Shown piece by piece: positions 12,096 to 27,000 of a stretch of DNA of 64,000 nucleotides (the first letter of the stretch is position 1; the number at the start of each line of letters is the position of its first letter). This stretch comes from Polytrichum commune (Eukaryota > Streptophyta > Polytrichopsida > Polytrichales > Polytrichaceae), in NCBI GenBank assembly GCA_950295325.1, contig OX485804.1:67990033-68054032 (forward strand). The letters are read 5' to 3'. The translations under genes and the position numbers were made by a program. Under the pieces are notes generated by a model. It made no database searches and had not been told where the DNA came from. It worked only from the letters and a program-made list of their open reading frames with translations.

Positions 12096-15000
12096 ATGGG
12101 AAGGGGAGCTTCGCCGCTCCGTGCTATTGTGCGAAACTCTCCCAAGAAGCCAGCGCAGGAGAATATGGACGTGGGTTTCTTGAGCGTTGGAGAGTTGACG
12201 CCGACGAGGAAGCCACTGAGCTCTATTGCGGAATGTGGACGGAACCCTCTGTCGTCGTCGGACGAAAACTTGCCGGACGCTTCGACACCGAAAGGGAAAC
12301 TGGATGCTACAACTCCTAAAGCGAAGAAGAAGAGCGGCGGCGGGGGCCAGTGTCTGTTTCCTTTGGCAGAGAATGTAGATCGCTCTGAGGGGGCCAGTGG
12401 AACCCCAGATAAGCAGCATGGAAATGGGAAGAACCACAAGAAGTCGCAGAGCCGCCAGCCTTCCCCAATGAAAACGCAGGCTGTGGTTAATAAAACTCTG
12501 CAGGAGAATCCTCCCACGGAGACTTGTACTGGTGCGGAAATTGCTGGTGACATGTCTCAATCAGCAGCAGCAGCAGGAGGCCAAATTGTTAAGGGGCCGC
12601 AATTTGAGCAGCATGGACACACTCCCCGTTCAAATAGGCACGAACGCGGGTCAAAGTTAAGCAATGAGGCAGAAGTAGTGTCATCATCCCGGCCTAATTC
12701 GAGCAGCAGCTTGCAACCCTCCGCTACACCTGCCAAGAGCGTGACCCGTACTCTTAAATACGGAGCAGCTGGAGGTCCTATTGCGGCAGGTTTGTCAACC
12801 TCTCGTGCCATCGTGCCTCTTGCAACTAGTGGACGAAATATGCAGCCTGGAACCAGTGAGCAGCACTTCGAGCTCGAGGAGGATCACGAATTTTGGCATG
12901 ACCATAATGTCCAGGTCCGTTCTTGACGTAGTAGCTCTTTCCATTACTATTTGTGTCCTTGAAAGTTTTTACACAAGCAAATAGTGTCCTAAGTTCAAGT
13001 CTGGAATGCAATTATCCTTGTTTATCCCAATGCGTTGGTCTGCGTCTTATGACTGGAGGAATTTCCTATTGTTCAAGTTTTGGATTGTGTACTAAATTTC
13101 CCCATTTATTAAGACAGGCATCTTGTCTGCATTTTCTTTAAGTGCCGATGTCACTTCATCAAAAGACTCCATGATTACCCAATGCGGATACATGCCTACC
13201 CTATATTTCATGCTTCATTCGCATACCTGAATTCAATTTAGTTTTCAATGCAATTACCATTGTCTCTCGTATTGTGTTGGTCTACCTATGACGACGCAGC
13301 AGTTCCCTCCTCAAATTTTGGGTTGTCTCCCTGTTAGACATCCATTTCCTTTAAATCCTGATGTCATTTCCTCGACAGTCTCCATAATTACCCAATGCAG
13401 ATAGATGCCCTGCCGATATTTCATTCGTTCGTTGTAACTAAGCATTTCAATACACTGTAGTTTCAATGCCAGTAAGAAAGCACAGTTTGTAGCTCTCTGA
13501 AAGGTTGATGTGGTTGCGCTCTCTCTATATGGCTCACGATCTGGTGTCAGGTTACTTCACTGTACACTGAATTGTTTCTGGACTGCTTCGCTCCTCTGTG
13601 TACCGTTGTATGCCAATTTATGCAATGGTTGTGTGCACAGGTTCTAATTCGAACAAGGCCCATGAGCAGCACGGAGGTGGCCTCTCAGGGATTCAGCAGA
13701 TGCTTGAAGCAAGAAAGTCCACATACAATCACCTGGGTTGGACCACCAGAATCTCGCTTCACTTTTGACCACGTGGCGGGTGAAATTGTGACACAGGTTT
13801 GACTTCAGAACTAATTTGGATATTGAACTAACTGCAGAGTCGCTTACTCGTCAAATTGAAACTGTCTCTATAGACTTTTACCTGATGCCATACTGACGAT
13901 TCGGAATGGATGCCATTGATTGTCTTGGTGGATTCCTCACATCAGCTTTCCTGAAATTGCAGGAAAAGCTGTTCAAAGTGGCAGGATTGCCAATGGTGGA
14001 AAACTGCATGGCAGGGTATAACAGCTGCATGTTTGCATACGGACAGGTTATTTCTTGCACCTGGAGCTCTTGCTGTCATCGAACTACTTAACAGATAATG
14101 GGTATCTTGGGTAATCTCCGGCATTTGTGCTTTGTTCCTTCTTGCGCCTCTAAGCAATCATGCACTAACAAATTCTTCGACACTGCAACAGACTGGTAGT
14201 GGTAAAACCCACACAATGCTCGGAGACATCGATCACCTTGGCGATAAACCTAGCGATAACCGAGGAATGACTCCACGGGTGTTCGAGTACCTATTTTCAA
14301 GAATTCACCTGGTATACATAATTTCATGCTCGTTTCTGTGAGTGAACCTTGATCGATATATGAGTAACACAATTTGTCAAAAAAGATTATTTGTCGCAAA
14401 GTGTCGACTGGTTCTGAGTTAAGAAATCTTGGTTCTGCAGGAAGAAGAACAGCGAAGCAATGAGAATTTGAAATTCTTGACGAAATGCTCCTTCCTGGAA
14501 ATCTACAATGAGCAAATTACTGATTTGCTGGAGCCATCCTCAACTAATTTGCAGGTAATCCACATGAAAGTAGAATTGAATTTGGCAAAACTTAGTAAAG
14601 TTGCATCATTCTGGAGAAGGAAAGTGAATTTTGTTGGTGGTTTAACCATTTTCTGGGCGCTTGCAAACTCTCTGGCAGATGCGAGAGGATGCACGAAAGG
14701 GAGTCTACGTGGAAGGATTAACGGAGATCGAAGTTCACAGTGTGCAAGATGTGATCCAGTTGCTACTCCAGGTGTGTTTGTGCATCCTCTACCTGAGATA
14801 CAGACATTGAGTATTCTAGTCGCATAGTGGTTCGATAAATCAAAAATTCTTATTATAGCTTACGTGCTATTATAGGGTTCGGCCAACAGGAAAGTGGCAG
14901 CCACAAATATGAATAGAGAGTCCAGCCGTTCGCACAGCGTGTTCACATGTATTATCGAAAGCAAGTGGGAAAGTGAATCGATGACTAACATTCGATTTGG

Positions 15001-18000
15001 ACGACTGAACCTGGTTGATCTGGCTGGCTCTGAGAGGTAAGTCTTTTACAATGATCACATTTTTCAGTTTTAGAATTCCTCAGTGCCTTTCATGCTTATA
15101 ATTATTGTTTCAAAATCCTCATTACAAACTGTTTGGGATAGGCAAAAAACATCAGGAGCTGAAGGCGAGCGGCTGAAAGAAGCTGCCAACATCAATAAGT
15201 CTCTGTCCACTCTAGGGTAAGCATATAATCTGTGAAGCATCAATGAGGCAAGAAGAGATTATTACACTTAGTATTCAGTAAGATTATATTTTCTCAAGAA
15301 GTTGACTCTCTTCGGTCTCTTTGCAGACTGGTGATAATGATATTAGTTGATGTGGCGAATGGGAAACAACGTCATGTTCCTTATCGCGACTCCAAACTCA
15401 CCTTTCTTTTACAGGTTTGTTATCAATGTTATTGTTGCTCTGGCCATCAAGAACTTGAAATTGACTCATTTCATTTTGGTTCTCTGCAAATCATCTTAAT
15501 AATATGCTGATTAGATGGATGGTACCTTTGGCCTTGCAGGATTCTCTCGGAGGAAACTCAAAGACTACCATCATAGCCACCGTGAGCCCGTCAAGCTGGT
15601 ATGTAAGAAGTCGTATTGTCAAGTGTATTTTAAGCGTTTCAATAATTTTCCTCGCATTCAGCGCGCGAAGAAAGGAACGTTTCAATCATCGATACAAGTA
15701 GACTAGGTGTTCTTCTGTTCAATTACTGACAACGTTTTCTGGTCGCAGCAATGCACTGGAGACTTTGAGCACTCTGAAGTTTGCACAGCGGGCGAAGCTT
15801 ATTCGCAACACGGTGTGCTTCAGACTCTTGACAATTCTCTTCACACGGTGGATTTGTTAGTTCTTAACAGTTTAACTGTACCTCTGCTTACAATCCAGAC
15901 ACTCAATTGAAGATTAATTCGGAGTATTTGTAACAGGCTGTCGTCAACGAGGATGCTTCTGGGGATGTGAAAGTCCTGCGGGCTCAAATTCAACAAATGA
16001 AGGTTAGCGTCGTACTATTTACAATCCCTGTTGTTCATGCACATGTCTACAATAAAGTGTTTGTTTCATTGCTTGTCTGCAATTATGCTCTACTCATACC
16101 TTTGAACTTGTGATGGTATACGTGTGCCACAACACAGGAAGAGTTGGATCGCCTCCGTCGACAGAGCATTTCCAGGATTCCGTTGTCACAGGATGACTTC
16201 AATCCAGTCCGAAGTTCATTCGACTCGTGGGGAGATGCAAACAAGTTTTTCGGGAGCCCACAAGTATCAAACAGAAAGGTGCCCTGGTTACGAGCTTTTA
16301 ATTGTTCAGATTTCTTTTCAAAAATTGGATGTTCGTACTTGGTGGTGGATGTATTGGTCATCATAGTATTAACCTTATAAAGAATGCCGCATTTTGCCAG
16401 GTGAGACAAATGGAGGCGGTAGTGGCTGGAGCATTGAGACGTGAGCAGGCAGCTGATGTGGCTACGAAGCGTCTTGCAGCTGAAATTGAGCAACTCAATC
16501 GTCTGGTATGTTAACACCCCTCTCGAGCCACAGTGCTTTTTCTTTCTTTCTTTCCAACACCGTTTGGTAAAGAGTTGTTTCTAATGAGTTATTGGTATAT
16601 TCCAGGTCCATCAGAGGGAGGCTGATACACAGAGCAGCAAAATGATTTTGAGGTTCCGTGAAGACAAAATTAGGAGGTTGGAGACCCTCTCAAAGGGACT
16701 ACTGTCTGTGGACTCTTATCTTGCTGAAGAAAAGAACATGTTGATGGAGGAGATCCAGCTGATGCGAGAGAAAGTGGACCGTAATCCTGAACTAACAAGA
16801 TTCGCAATGGAGAATATTCGCCTGCTAGACCAACTTCGCAGGTATGACGGTTTTGTGTTCCAATCCGCAGTTTTTCAGGTCGTTGAGGTGTCGTTCAGGT
16901 CTGTGCCGAGAAGGTGCAATTAAAGTTGCATCACCACCATACATGTCACCAACTTATTCTATATGAATTTGGGTATCTGCGTATTGGCAGTGTACAAGAA
17001 TACCATAATGGGGGAGAAAGGGAGGTCATGCTAGAGGAAATTGCCAACTTGCGGGACCAGCTTTTGGAAGTACTAGATGGCAAGATTGCTGTTGATCAAG
17101 GCCTTGTTCCTCTGACAACCCCTCAGGTATGCTACAGACATACAGATATATAGGATTTCACTTGTGATTTGCACTTTCTGTAGAAATTTGCTCAGAAATG
17201 TTTTGGCATATTTTGACAGTGATATCTTTTGCGCAGAAAAAAGCTCTTGCACCAGAGCTAGCTTCTGCAGCTCGGGAGAATGAGCTTCTGCGAATTGAGG
17301 CTGATAACTATCGTTCCGAAGTGGAAGAGTTGAGAAGCAATTTAAGCTCTTCTCTAGAAGGCTATGCCAAAATGGGAAAGTGAGTATCTCTTAAGTTTGT
17401 AATATTTGTGAATATCTGCATGTTCCAGGAACAATCATGGTCTTCCTTTTGAAGTCTCACAAATTTCATTTTGAAGTCTATACCTCTACTTGTTCTAAAC
17501 CTACTGGTACATGGATGTAGGCAAGTCGATGAACTTCAGGAAGAGATAACAAAACTGAAGGCGGAACTCGAAACAAAAGTGGATATTCCAGAGTTACCAA
17601 ACCTTGAGGCTACTGAAGTGGAGCAAGCCAGGCAACAGGAATTAATTGCCGACCTTAAGTTGCAGTTGGAGCAGGTCAAACATCTTCATGCCCATTTATT
17701 CGTTAATATGTTGATTTGTTCGTCGTCAGCTAATTTGCGAAAACTTGAATGATATTGAAAAAAAATCATGACATGTGCGTACTTATACAGAGTATGGAAA
17801 AATCGAAAATGCAAGAAAGCGTCAGTGAGCAGTTGGATCATCAATTGAAAGAAGCTTTGCAGGAGGCGCAGAAGTTCCAGGCTGAGCTTGAGGTGTGATA
17901 CAGTACATTGCATTGCATTGCATTACATCTCTTCACTGCTCTTCTGGGTACTGTATTTGGGCATTGCATGGCATGCTGTAAATTGTATGTCGAGATAACC

Positions 18001-21000
18001 CCTTTGTGGCTGCAGGCTACTAAGGAGGCATTCGAATCAGCAAGGGTGTTAATGAAGAAACTTCAGAGCAAAGAAGCACATCTGGTAGCAGCACAGGTAT
18101 GGCTATAGTACCCTGAGGCCTGTTCATTCAAGGATGTTTGCATCAAGTGGAGTCTCGACTTACAATTGCTTTGACCTTTGCTGTGCACAGTACACTGCAG
18201 CGGTGAAGCAAATTAGACTCGAGACAGAGGAAATGGCTGTGCAACAAAGTCAATCCTTGACAAATATTCAAGAAATGGCAGTTCTCTGGCGCATGAAAGA
18301 GACTGAGCTGAGAGAGCAGCTTGAAGCAGCTCATTTAACCATCGAGAAGCTTTCGGGAAGGGGACGAGAGCAGGGTTCTTCTCCAGGCCCTGTACGTGGA
18401 TTCTCTGGCACTGGGGTTCACAGTGTGGGAGCAGAAGATGGGTCTTTCGAACGGTTACAAAGAGCTCAAGAGATTGAGATGCGTCATGCTGAGGAGGTCA
18501 TGCAACTCCAACTGGTATTGGAGTCATTGGAGGCTGTCCTTGAAGAAGAGCGATCTCAAAGAAAAGAAGTAGAAGATAAACTTGCACAGCTTGACGTGCC
18601 CGTTGGAGAGGCAGCCGGCAGCTCTGAAGCAACAACTCAATTGGAGTCGGAACTTGCGACCATCCAAGCGACTCTAAGTGAGGAGAGATCCCTTCGTCAG
18701 GGGTTGGAAGAGAAGGTAGCAAAGCTCCTACAGCAGTTGCAAGATGCTCAAGAGGTCACATCTACCTTGCATGCTGAGGAAGTAAGACAGACAAACGAGA
18801 CAACATATTTTGATGCTGTTTCTAGATTGCAAATGTTTTCTCCAGAGCAGAAATCATCTCGTCTGTGTGAGCAACTTGATCATGAGAAGGCACTGGTGGA
18901 GGCCCTAGAGAGTCAAAATCTTTTATCCATCCAGGAATTGGAGGCCCTGCAATGTGAGCACAACAAGGCCATGGAGAAGTTGAAGAGGAGGGAAGAGAGA
19001 GAGAGAATATTGCGGAAGAAGATAGAGCGCTTGGAATTTGAGTTAGTAAAAGAGCAAGAGCTTCGTGCACTGGAACGAGAATATGCAGAAATGAATGAAG
19101 ACGACGAGGAAAAGTTGACACTCGAGAAGAAACTGGAGGCCGCAAAAAGAGAGCTGGAGGTTGCCCATACGGACAATCTGAAACTCAAGGAAGAAGAAAT
19201 GGAGAAGGACGTGACACGTTGTCAAGCAGAAAGTGAGACTGTCCTGGCTATTACTTCCATGCAATCCGAGATCCTAAACCTGAAAGATGACGCTGAATCA
19301 GCAAACAAAGAGCTAGCAGCTGCAAGAGAACAGGTGGCGCAGCTCACTAATCAGCTGGACAATGTGAGCTTGATGTTAGCTGCAATGAAGGAAGAGAATG
19401 TGCAGTTGGTGGGTAAATACGAGGCACTGCAGAAGGAAAAAGATACGCTGATTGATTACTCTGCTGACCAAGCTCAAGCTTTGAATGAAACAGATCACTC
19501 CCTGAATGAAGCTTCACATGAAATGGAGCAGATATTCAGTTATTTCCCACCTTTACATCCCACTAGGTCGAGCCGAGATGGTACTGTTGTCTCGAGAACA
19601 GCAGAGAAGAAGAAGGCTGTTGAACAACTGAAACAACAGTTGCAGCACGCCCAAGAACTTGCCAAGGACACTGAAGGTAGGGTGAGGGTCCTCAGTGAGG
19701 CGGCTTTCGCAATGGCAGCATCCCAACTTCATGAAACACCACAGAAACAACACATGGAAACTCTTCAAAGTGAGATGGAGCTTGCCAAGCGGGAGTTTGA
19801 GAAAAGTGCCTATGCAATGTCCATTTTCGTGCGTTGGCTGTCGGATGTCCTTATTGTTAAGGAGGAAGCAGCAACTAACATGTCTTCGATACTCAAAGAA
19901 CGAGCTCTTGACATAGAGCGAAAGGAGGAACAAATTCTGTCTCTGCAGACTCGCCAAGAGGTCGACCTGTCCATCCTAAGAGAGTCGGAAGAGAATCTCT
20001 TGCAACTTGGCAAGGATCTGGAGGAGGCGAAGGTAAAGGCCACAGAAAATGAGACACTTGTTTCAGACTTGGAAAAGGAGATTACCAGGCTTCAATTGGC
20101 GATGGAAGTACTTGAAACAGAGAAGATGCAACTGTCTGAAGAGAAGTTGAAGTCTGACTGTCAATTGAAGGAAAATTCATCAGCTTTACAGTGCATAGAG
20201 GAGCATTTGACACAGTTGCAGTTTCAACTGAAAGAGTCAGAAGAGAAGGCAGGGGATGCTGCAAAAGCTCAAGAGAGTTTGGCAGTGGCGAAAGAAGAAT
20301 GGGAGGTGGAGAAGGGGGCATTGCAAAATAGTCTCGTAGACCTGGAACAAGCGAAAGTAGAGCTCGATGAGGAGATTCTACGACTCAGAGAGGAGGTAAA
20401 CAAAGTCAATGCTCAGTCTAATGAGCTCCAGGCCTTGTCAGTTGCCATAGACAGGCTGGAGACCGAAAAGTCAGCAGCACTAAACAGTCTCGCAAGACTC
20501 CAGGACGAGAGGGCTATCCTCGATGCCAGTGTAGTGGAATTGAAGGAGCAATTGGCTGAGGTGCGGGAACAGTGCGACGTTCTGAAGTGCCAGGTACGGT
20601 CCCATCGGTACTTGCTCGTGCATTGTGGCTAGAGCTACATCTTTCTTGTTGTTGACTTGGATTGTTCTGAATATAACGTGTATTCCATTGTTGATTCCAG
20701 CTAACTGAAAAGGAGGAGTTGGTCACTCTCAAGGATGAGAGCGAAAGGATTTCGTGCATGAGTATTAAGAAAGAAGAAGAGAAGTCTGCTGAACTAGAAT
20801 GCGAACTGGAAGCAGTGCGCGCAGAACTGAAGCGTAAGGAGTTGCGCTCCAAGGATTTGGAAAGTGAGCTCAGTGAGGCCGTTAAGACCTCAGAATTACT
20901 CGTGAAGGAAGGTGACGAGAAGATTACCGCGCTTGAGGAAGGGAGAGTGGAGTTGTCCCAGGCGATCGAAATGAAAGAGCAGGAACTGGCTGAGAATAAG

Positions 21001-24000
21001 AAGGAGCTAGATGCTCTCCAGATTGAATTACAGGGGCATCAAAACAAATTGAAGCAAGAGGAGGAGAAGACCCTTGAGGCACTCCAGTACTCGCAGCACT
21101 TGCTCAGAGAGAAAGATGAGGAAATTGCCTTGCTCAAGGAGGAAGGTACTCGGATGTCATGTATGAGTGTCAAGAAAGAGGAGGCCGAAGTGGTTGAATT
21201 GAAGAAAGAGGTCGAATTGTTGCGAGAGGATCTACAAAGGAAGGAGACGAGCTTGCGACAAGCAGATACACAGCTCCTTGAAATCCCAAAACAGAAGGAT
21301 GAGCAAATAACAGTCCTGAAGGAAGAAATTGAGATACTGATATCCATGAATGCCAAGATTGACATAGAGCTAGCTGAGTGTAAGGAGGAGTTACAGATGC
21401 TTCAAGTTGAGAGAGAGTCGCATGACTTGATTTTACAAGAAGCTGAGAGCCGTGTTGTTCAGGCAGAGTCTGCATCTGAGAAATTAAAGGAAGAGTTGGA
21501 AGCAGTCAAACTGGAGATTGAGGATCTCAAATCTGTAGAAGAGAAGGCATCCGAACTGCAATCTGCCTCAGTGATGAAGGATGAGCAGATCAAAGAGCTT
21601 GAGGGAGAGCTCGAAAGACTATCCACCAGAAGTGCAGAGCATGAGAAAGAGCTAGCTGAATGTAAAGGCCAATTGCAAGCACTGCTATCACAGGTTGAGG
21701 AAAAGGATTCTCGTCTTAAGGAAGCAGAGAAGAGTGTCAATCAGGCAGTTGCAGCCTCAGAGAAACTAACAGGAGAAAAGGAAGCTCTTGAGCTGGAAGT
21801 TGAGAATCTGATACTTGCAGCAAACGACACCTCTGTTAGGCTCTCAGAGGCTGAGAAAGTGCGGTCTGCTCTGCAAGAGAAGATCACTGATATTGAAATG
21901 CGTATGGCACAACTGGAGGACAGAGAGCAATCCCTGATCATGGAGATTGACATGCTTTCTTCTGTGAACAACAGTGGTGTCAACGATGTGCACGACTTGG
22001 AGCAGGAGGTTCTGAAGCTTAAGGAAGAAAGGGATAGGTTAACTTTAGAGGTATCGAGTATGGACATGCAAGGGGCAATAAGTGACAGATTACAGTTCAT
22101 TCAGACGTTGTGTATCGACACCGATGACCGGATAACCTCAATGCAGTCAGAAATTGATGAGCTCACCTCTGCAAGGGACGCTTTAGAAGCAGAAGTGCAG
22201 GCAATCGAAGCTCATGCTTCACGCCTGTTGCTGGAGCTTGCTGAGAAGGAGCAAATTATTGAACTCTCCCGAAACCATCAAAACATGGATGCAAGCAGCT
22301 GCATACAAGCAGATGCCAGTAAGGAAGATCTCATGGCTGCACAAACCAAGCTCCATGCCGCTGAAGAAAGTATCGTTACTATGGCTCGTACTATTGAGGC
22401 ATTGAACAAGACGAAAGCTGAGAAGGAGGAAATGTTTGCTTCATTGCAGGAGCGATTGGAGAAGACGAAGGAAAATCGCAATCAAGCACAAGACAAGCTC
22501 AATGCACTCACAGTGGCTATGCATGAATTCTCTGTCCTAGAGGAAAGCTGGAGGAATGAAAAGGAGAACATTCTTTCTGAGATTGAGGATGCTAAGTCTC
22601 AATTGACAATGAAAGAAGCAGAATGTTTGGCCTTGCAGGAGAAGAACAGAATGCTTGAGGTTCGTCTTCAAGAATTAGAAGTCGAAGAGGCAGCTACAGC
22701 GGCTGAGCTTGCTGCTTTGGAAAACGATCCAAAGGAAGTGAAGGCCCTGCTAAACGATGACCAAGTGGAACTTGCGAAGACTCAGGCGGCCTTGGCTGGT
22801 GCAGAAGAGAGAGTTAAGCTGTTGGTGGATGCCAATGCCACAATGAGGGATGATTGGGAAGGTGAACGAACTAGGCTGAATTCGGAGAAAGAATTGCTGC
22901 AATTAGAAATTTCTCGGCTGGAGAATTCTACATCGACTCCATTGATGGAGAATAGGGCTGTGGGTGTTGATGCTGAAAACAGCAATGATCAGTTCATTGA
23001 TGAGCTGAAGAGGGAAATTAAGAGAACAAGGGCTGATTGTGAGAATCTAAGAATCAAGATTCGCGAAAGAGATGATACAATCTTGTCAGTGCGATTGGAA
23101 CTGGAGAAAGCTGCAGTCGCACTGAAGGAGACGAATATTGAGATTGAGAAGTATATCAGGGAGAAGGAGGATGCTCTAAGGCGAATTGCAGCATTGGATG
23201 TTGAGCTGGAGGACGCTCGCAAGGAAATCATGAGACAGGAAGAGCAGGTATTCAAACTAGAGATTGAATTGGAGGACTCTCAGAAGGAGCTCATGAGGCG
23301 GGAAGAAGAGGTGTACAAATTTGAGGTTGAATTGGACAGCGTCGTAATGAGAGTGACAGCTTCGGAATCCCAATGGAAATCGAAAATGGACGAGCTGGAA
23401 ATGGAGAGGGAAGAAGCTAAGCTAGAGGCTTACACGATGGCCGAAAAATTCGAGACTTTGAAGAAAGAAATGGAGGATGCACAAGCCGCTGCAGAGGAAG
23501 AATCTCCTGCACGTAAGCAATCCATGCAGGAATTGGAGGACTCCGTCAATCTTTCTCTTGAGAGTATAGCTGCCATCGCCTCGGCCAAGGAAGAAGTTGA
23601 CATCACAAAAGACCATTGTGAGAAAGAGATGGAGACTCTTGCTGTGGACATGCAGTCTCTGAGAGCAGATATTAGCAACAGCTTCTTTGAGTTTCCCGTT
23701 GTCGAGATTCAACAAGATGTAAAATCCATCATTGAGGGTCATCGGGTCGAAATCGCTACCCTGACTGGAAAGGTCAAAAGCCTAGAAGGTCTTCTAGCAG
23801 ATAGTGCCGAGAAAGTTTCTTCCTTGGAAGCTGATCTTGAAGAAGCTCAGAGAGCCCGTGCATCTCTTGAGGCAGCTGAAAAGAAGATCAGTCTTTTGGA
23901 TGCGGAGAACTCTAGGAAGGAGCTTGAGATGTCTGAGGCTGCTGTAACTGAACTGTTAGCGGCTGTATCGGAGAGAGACACTTCTCTATCCGTTTTAAGG

Positions 24001-27000
24001 GAAAGACTTGAGCAGACACAAAGTCTTCTGGAACAGGCCGAAGCTCGATTGGAGGCCAGCCAGTTGGAAGTTGAATCTGCTAAGGTTGCACTCAATGAGA
24101 CTGAGCAGCTGCGCAGTCACGTCCAGTCTCTCCAAAATAAAGTTGCGAAGAAAGAGGAATTTATTAAGGGTCTGGAATATGATATCAATCTGCTGGAGGA
24201 GACGGGTGCTGCTGAGACAGAACAGAAGCAAGAAATTATCAACCAGCTGCAGAAAGAGGTGGATGCGAAGAAGGATGAGCTAGAAGGGTTGAAAAACCAG
24301 ATGGTCATTCAGGAGACCCACCTTCGAGAGATGAAGGAGGAGCTTGTCTCGTCTAAGGCAATAGCTGCCCGAGCAGCTGAAGAAAGCTTAGACATGCGTT
24401 CGAAGTTGGAATCTCGAGTAGCTCTACTGGAAGCAAAGGTGGAGGAAAATGACTGCACTGTGAGTTCGCTGAGCAAAGAGTTACAGGCAACTCAAACACT
24501 TTTGCAGGAGAGCGAAGCGGATGCTGCTAAAGCGCGCGAGGTAACATACCTACTTCGCATGTGCGCTCTCTCTCTTTCTTTGGTCTCTAATCCGTTTTCA
24601 ATGTTCATAATAAACCTTTGAGTTAAAACCTTCAAATCCTTCTGCGCTTCTGATGATAGTTTGTATTGTGATCACTAATCTCTCCATTCCATTTCGGAGC
24701 AGTCTGCAGAAATTTTCAAGACCTATGCTACAAGCCGGTCTCAGGAAGTGATCTTGAGAGAGGAAGAGTTGAAGATTCAGGTAAGGCGTACCTCTAATTA
24801 TTTATACCAACTCTTGCGTTGACTACTACCAAGCTCTGAACTTCATTTTGTGATTGCATGTGTGGTTGCTCACCTCTATCGAATTTAACGACAGGTGGTG
24901 ACACTGGAGAAGAAGGTGGCAGAGCAGCTTCAGATGAGAGAGGATGCAGAGAAGGAACTCAGGCAGTTGAGACAGCAGAAGTTCACTTCACAGGCTGTAG
25001 AATCTCGAGAAGCCCAAGCTGCCGCATTATCCTTGGAAAGGTTAGACAAAAAGTTGTGACACTCATTGACACTCATTGACAATCACACTTGACACTCATT
25101 GGTGATATTTTCATGTTTCCTCACCTGTTATACGCAAATGAAGTGCCACTCACTATGCTTATTCTCTCTGGTAATATACAGGAAAGTGAAGGACATGGAT
25201 GGCCAGCTATCACTTATGCACCAAAAGCTTGAAGTCACAAAGGCTCAGTGTGACAAGAAGGAGGCAGAATGTGTTGAGAAGGACTCACAGGTACTAAGTT
25301 GCCCAGAGCGATGCTATTTTCCTTTTGTTCAGGTTCAGGGTGATTCGTTTGGTGTACCCTATATAACAGAATTCGTACTCCACTCCCTCCCTTATCAGAG
25401 TCATGAAGTGTCTTTAAGTTCCTGGATAATTGCCATGCAGATCAATGTCCTCAAGACACAAATTAGCCAAGTGCCATTTTCAGCCGGAAAGCATGGTCTT
25501 GAAAATCACCAGAAGATAAAGGGGCTTGAAGTATTTGTAGAGCAAATGAATACTAGCAAATCTCTAGCCAGAACAGCCAGTATGGGCCACCATCTAGATT
25601 ACAGCAACGCCGACTTCGCTGCCAAGCGCCGAATCGAAGAACTTGAAGCTCTTGCAGAGAAGCGATTGAGAGAGGTGAGAATCATGCCCTTTTCTTGCAT
25701 GTTTTTTTCGCTGGTAAACTGTACACTTCCAGCCTACAGCATCAATGATGACACAATCGCTAAGTATTGGTGTGGATGCTATTGGATGCAGGTTTACGCG
25801 TTGAATATGAAACTTGCGGAGACTGAAAGTATCATGCACGATGTAATCCGAGAAATTGCTGGAGAGAAGTTGGATATTGAAAATTACAAGGTAGGGCTTT
25901 CGATTTACTTCCTGCCGGGTTTCAAAGTATTTCGGATGATTTCAAACGAATGACGGTCTGACCTGGATTTTATGCAATGCAGGCCATGATTAGCGGGCTA
26001 CAACCGAAAGACATTGTTGCCACTGTTCGACGTCAAAGCCTTGAGAGCCAGGAGAAGGTATTGATAGGTTCTGTGTGAGAAACAATTACAAACAATCACG
26101 ATGTTACATTTTTCTGGGTTAAACAACACATCTAGAACTCTGCCTGATACCATGGATCATTGTCTTTGCAGGGCCAAATGCAAGAACAAGAAGTGCACAA
26201 ATTGAGAAATCAACTGAACGAACTCATTGAAGAGAGAGCAAGGTAAATCATTTGCACTGCCTTCCACAGCTGCCAACTGTTCCTATATTTATCGACCATT
26301 GTACTTTTGTTATAATATGTTACCGCGATTTCTCTTGCTCATTTCCTGATTTCCTTAAAATTCCTTCGCAACAGCTGGCTGGAGGAAATTCAGAGAAGGC
26401 AGGCCGAGGTGGTGGCTTTCCGTGTTACTGCTGAGAAGCTGCGACACCAGGATGAAATTCTTACAGCTGAGAATGAGAAGTTGAAGGTGAATGATAGTTC
26501 TTCATTTCGTCATTTCCACGAATCTTGGGAAGATGCGTGCATCCGCATCCGTGTCTCATATTTACAGTAGCTGATGCTTTCGATGATGATTGCAGACACA
26601 CACCACAGGGCAACAGAAAAGGATAGGAGAGCTGGAACAAGAGATCAAAAAACTCTCTGGCCAACAAAATCTACAGCAACGAATCCACCACCATGCCAAA
26701 ATCAAGGTATTTTGAATCTTGAGGCCCTACATCTCAAAACGGATCAAATTGCCTAGCTTTGTGTTGACGAGTCCTCTAAATCGAGAAATTCCAGCTTTCG
26801 TGGTGTTAACTTTCTTGGGACACTATTGCAGGATGAAAATAATACTTTGAGACTCCAGGTGGAGGAGCTTGGTAACAAGCTCAGACGCTCGGACATGATG
26901 TTCGCTAGGGTTAAAGATGAGCTTGAACGATATAGAATAGGTGCAGGCAAAACCCCCTTCCCCAACATCGATGAAGAACAGCGATTAAAGATTAAGCTAC

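Noticed and set aside
11756..12553. 265-codon minus-strand open frame opposite the kinesin-12 start
   Set aside because: It is low-complexity, antisense to a well-supported first exon, and shows no domain; it is a shadow of codon bias in the sense exon.
18498..24308. Many minus-strand frames of 60-130 codons across the kinesin-12 tail
   Set aside because: They are Ser/Leu-rich shadows produced by Glu/Lys/Leu-rich coiled-coil codons on the plus strand.
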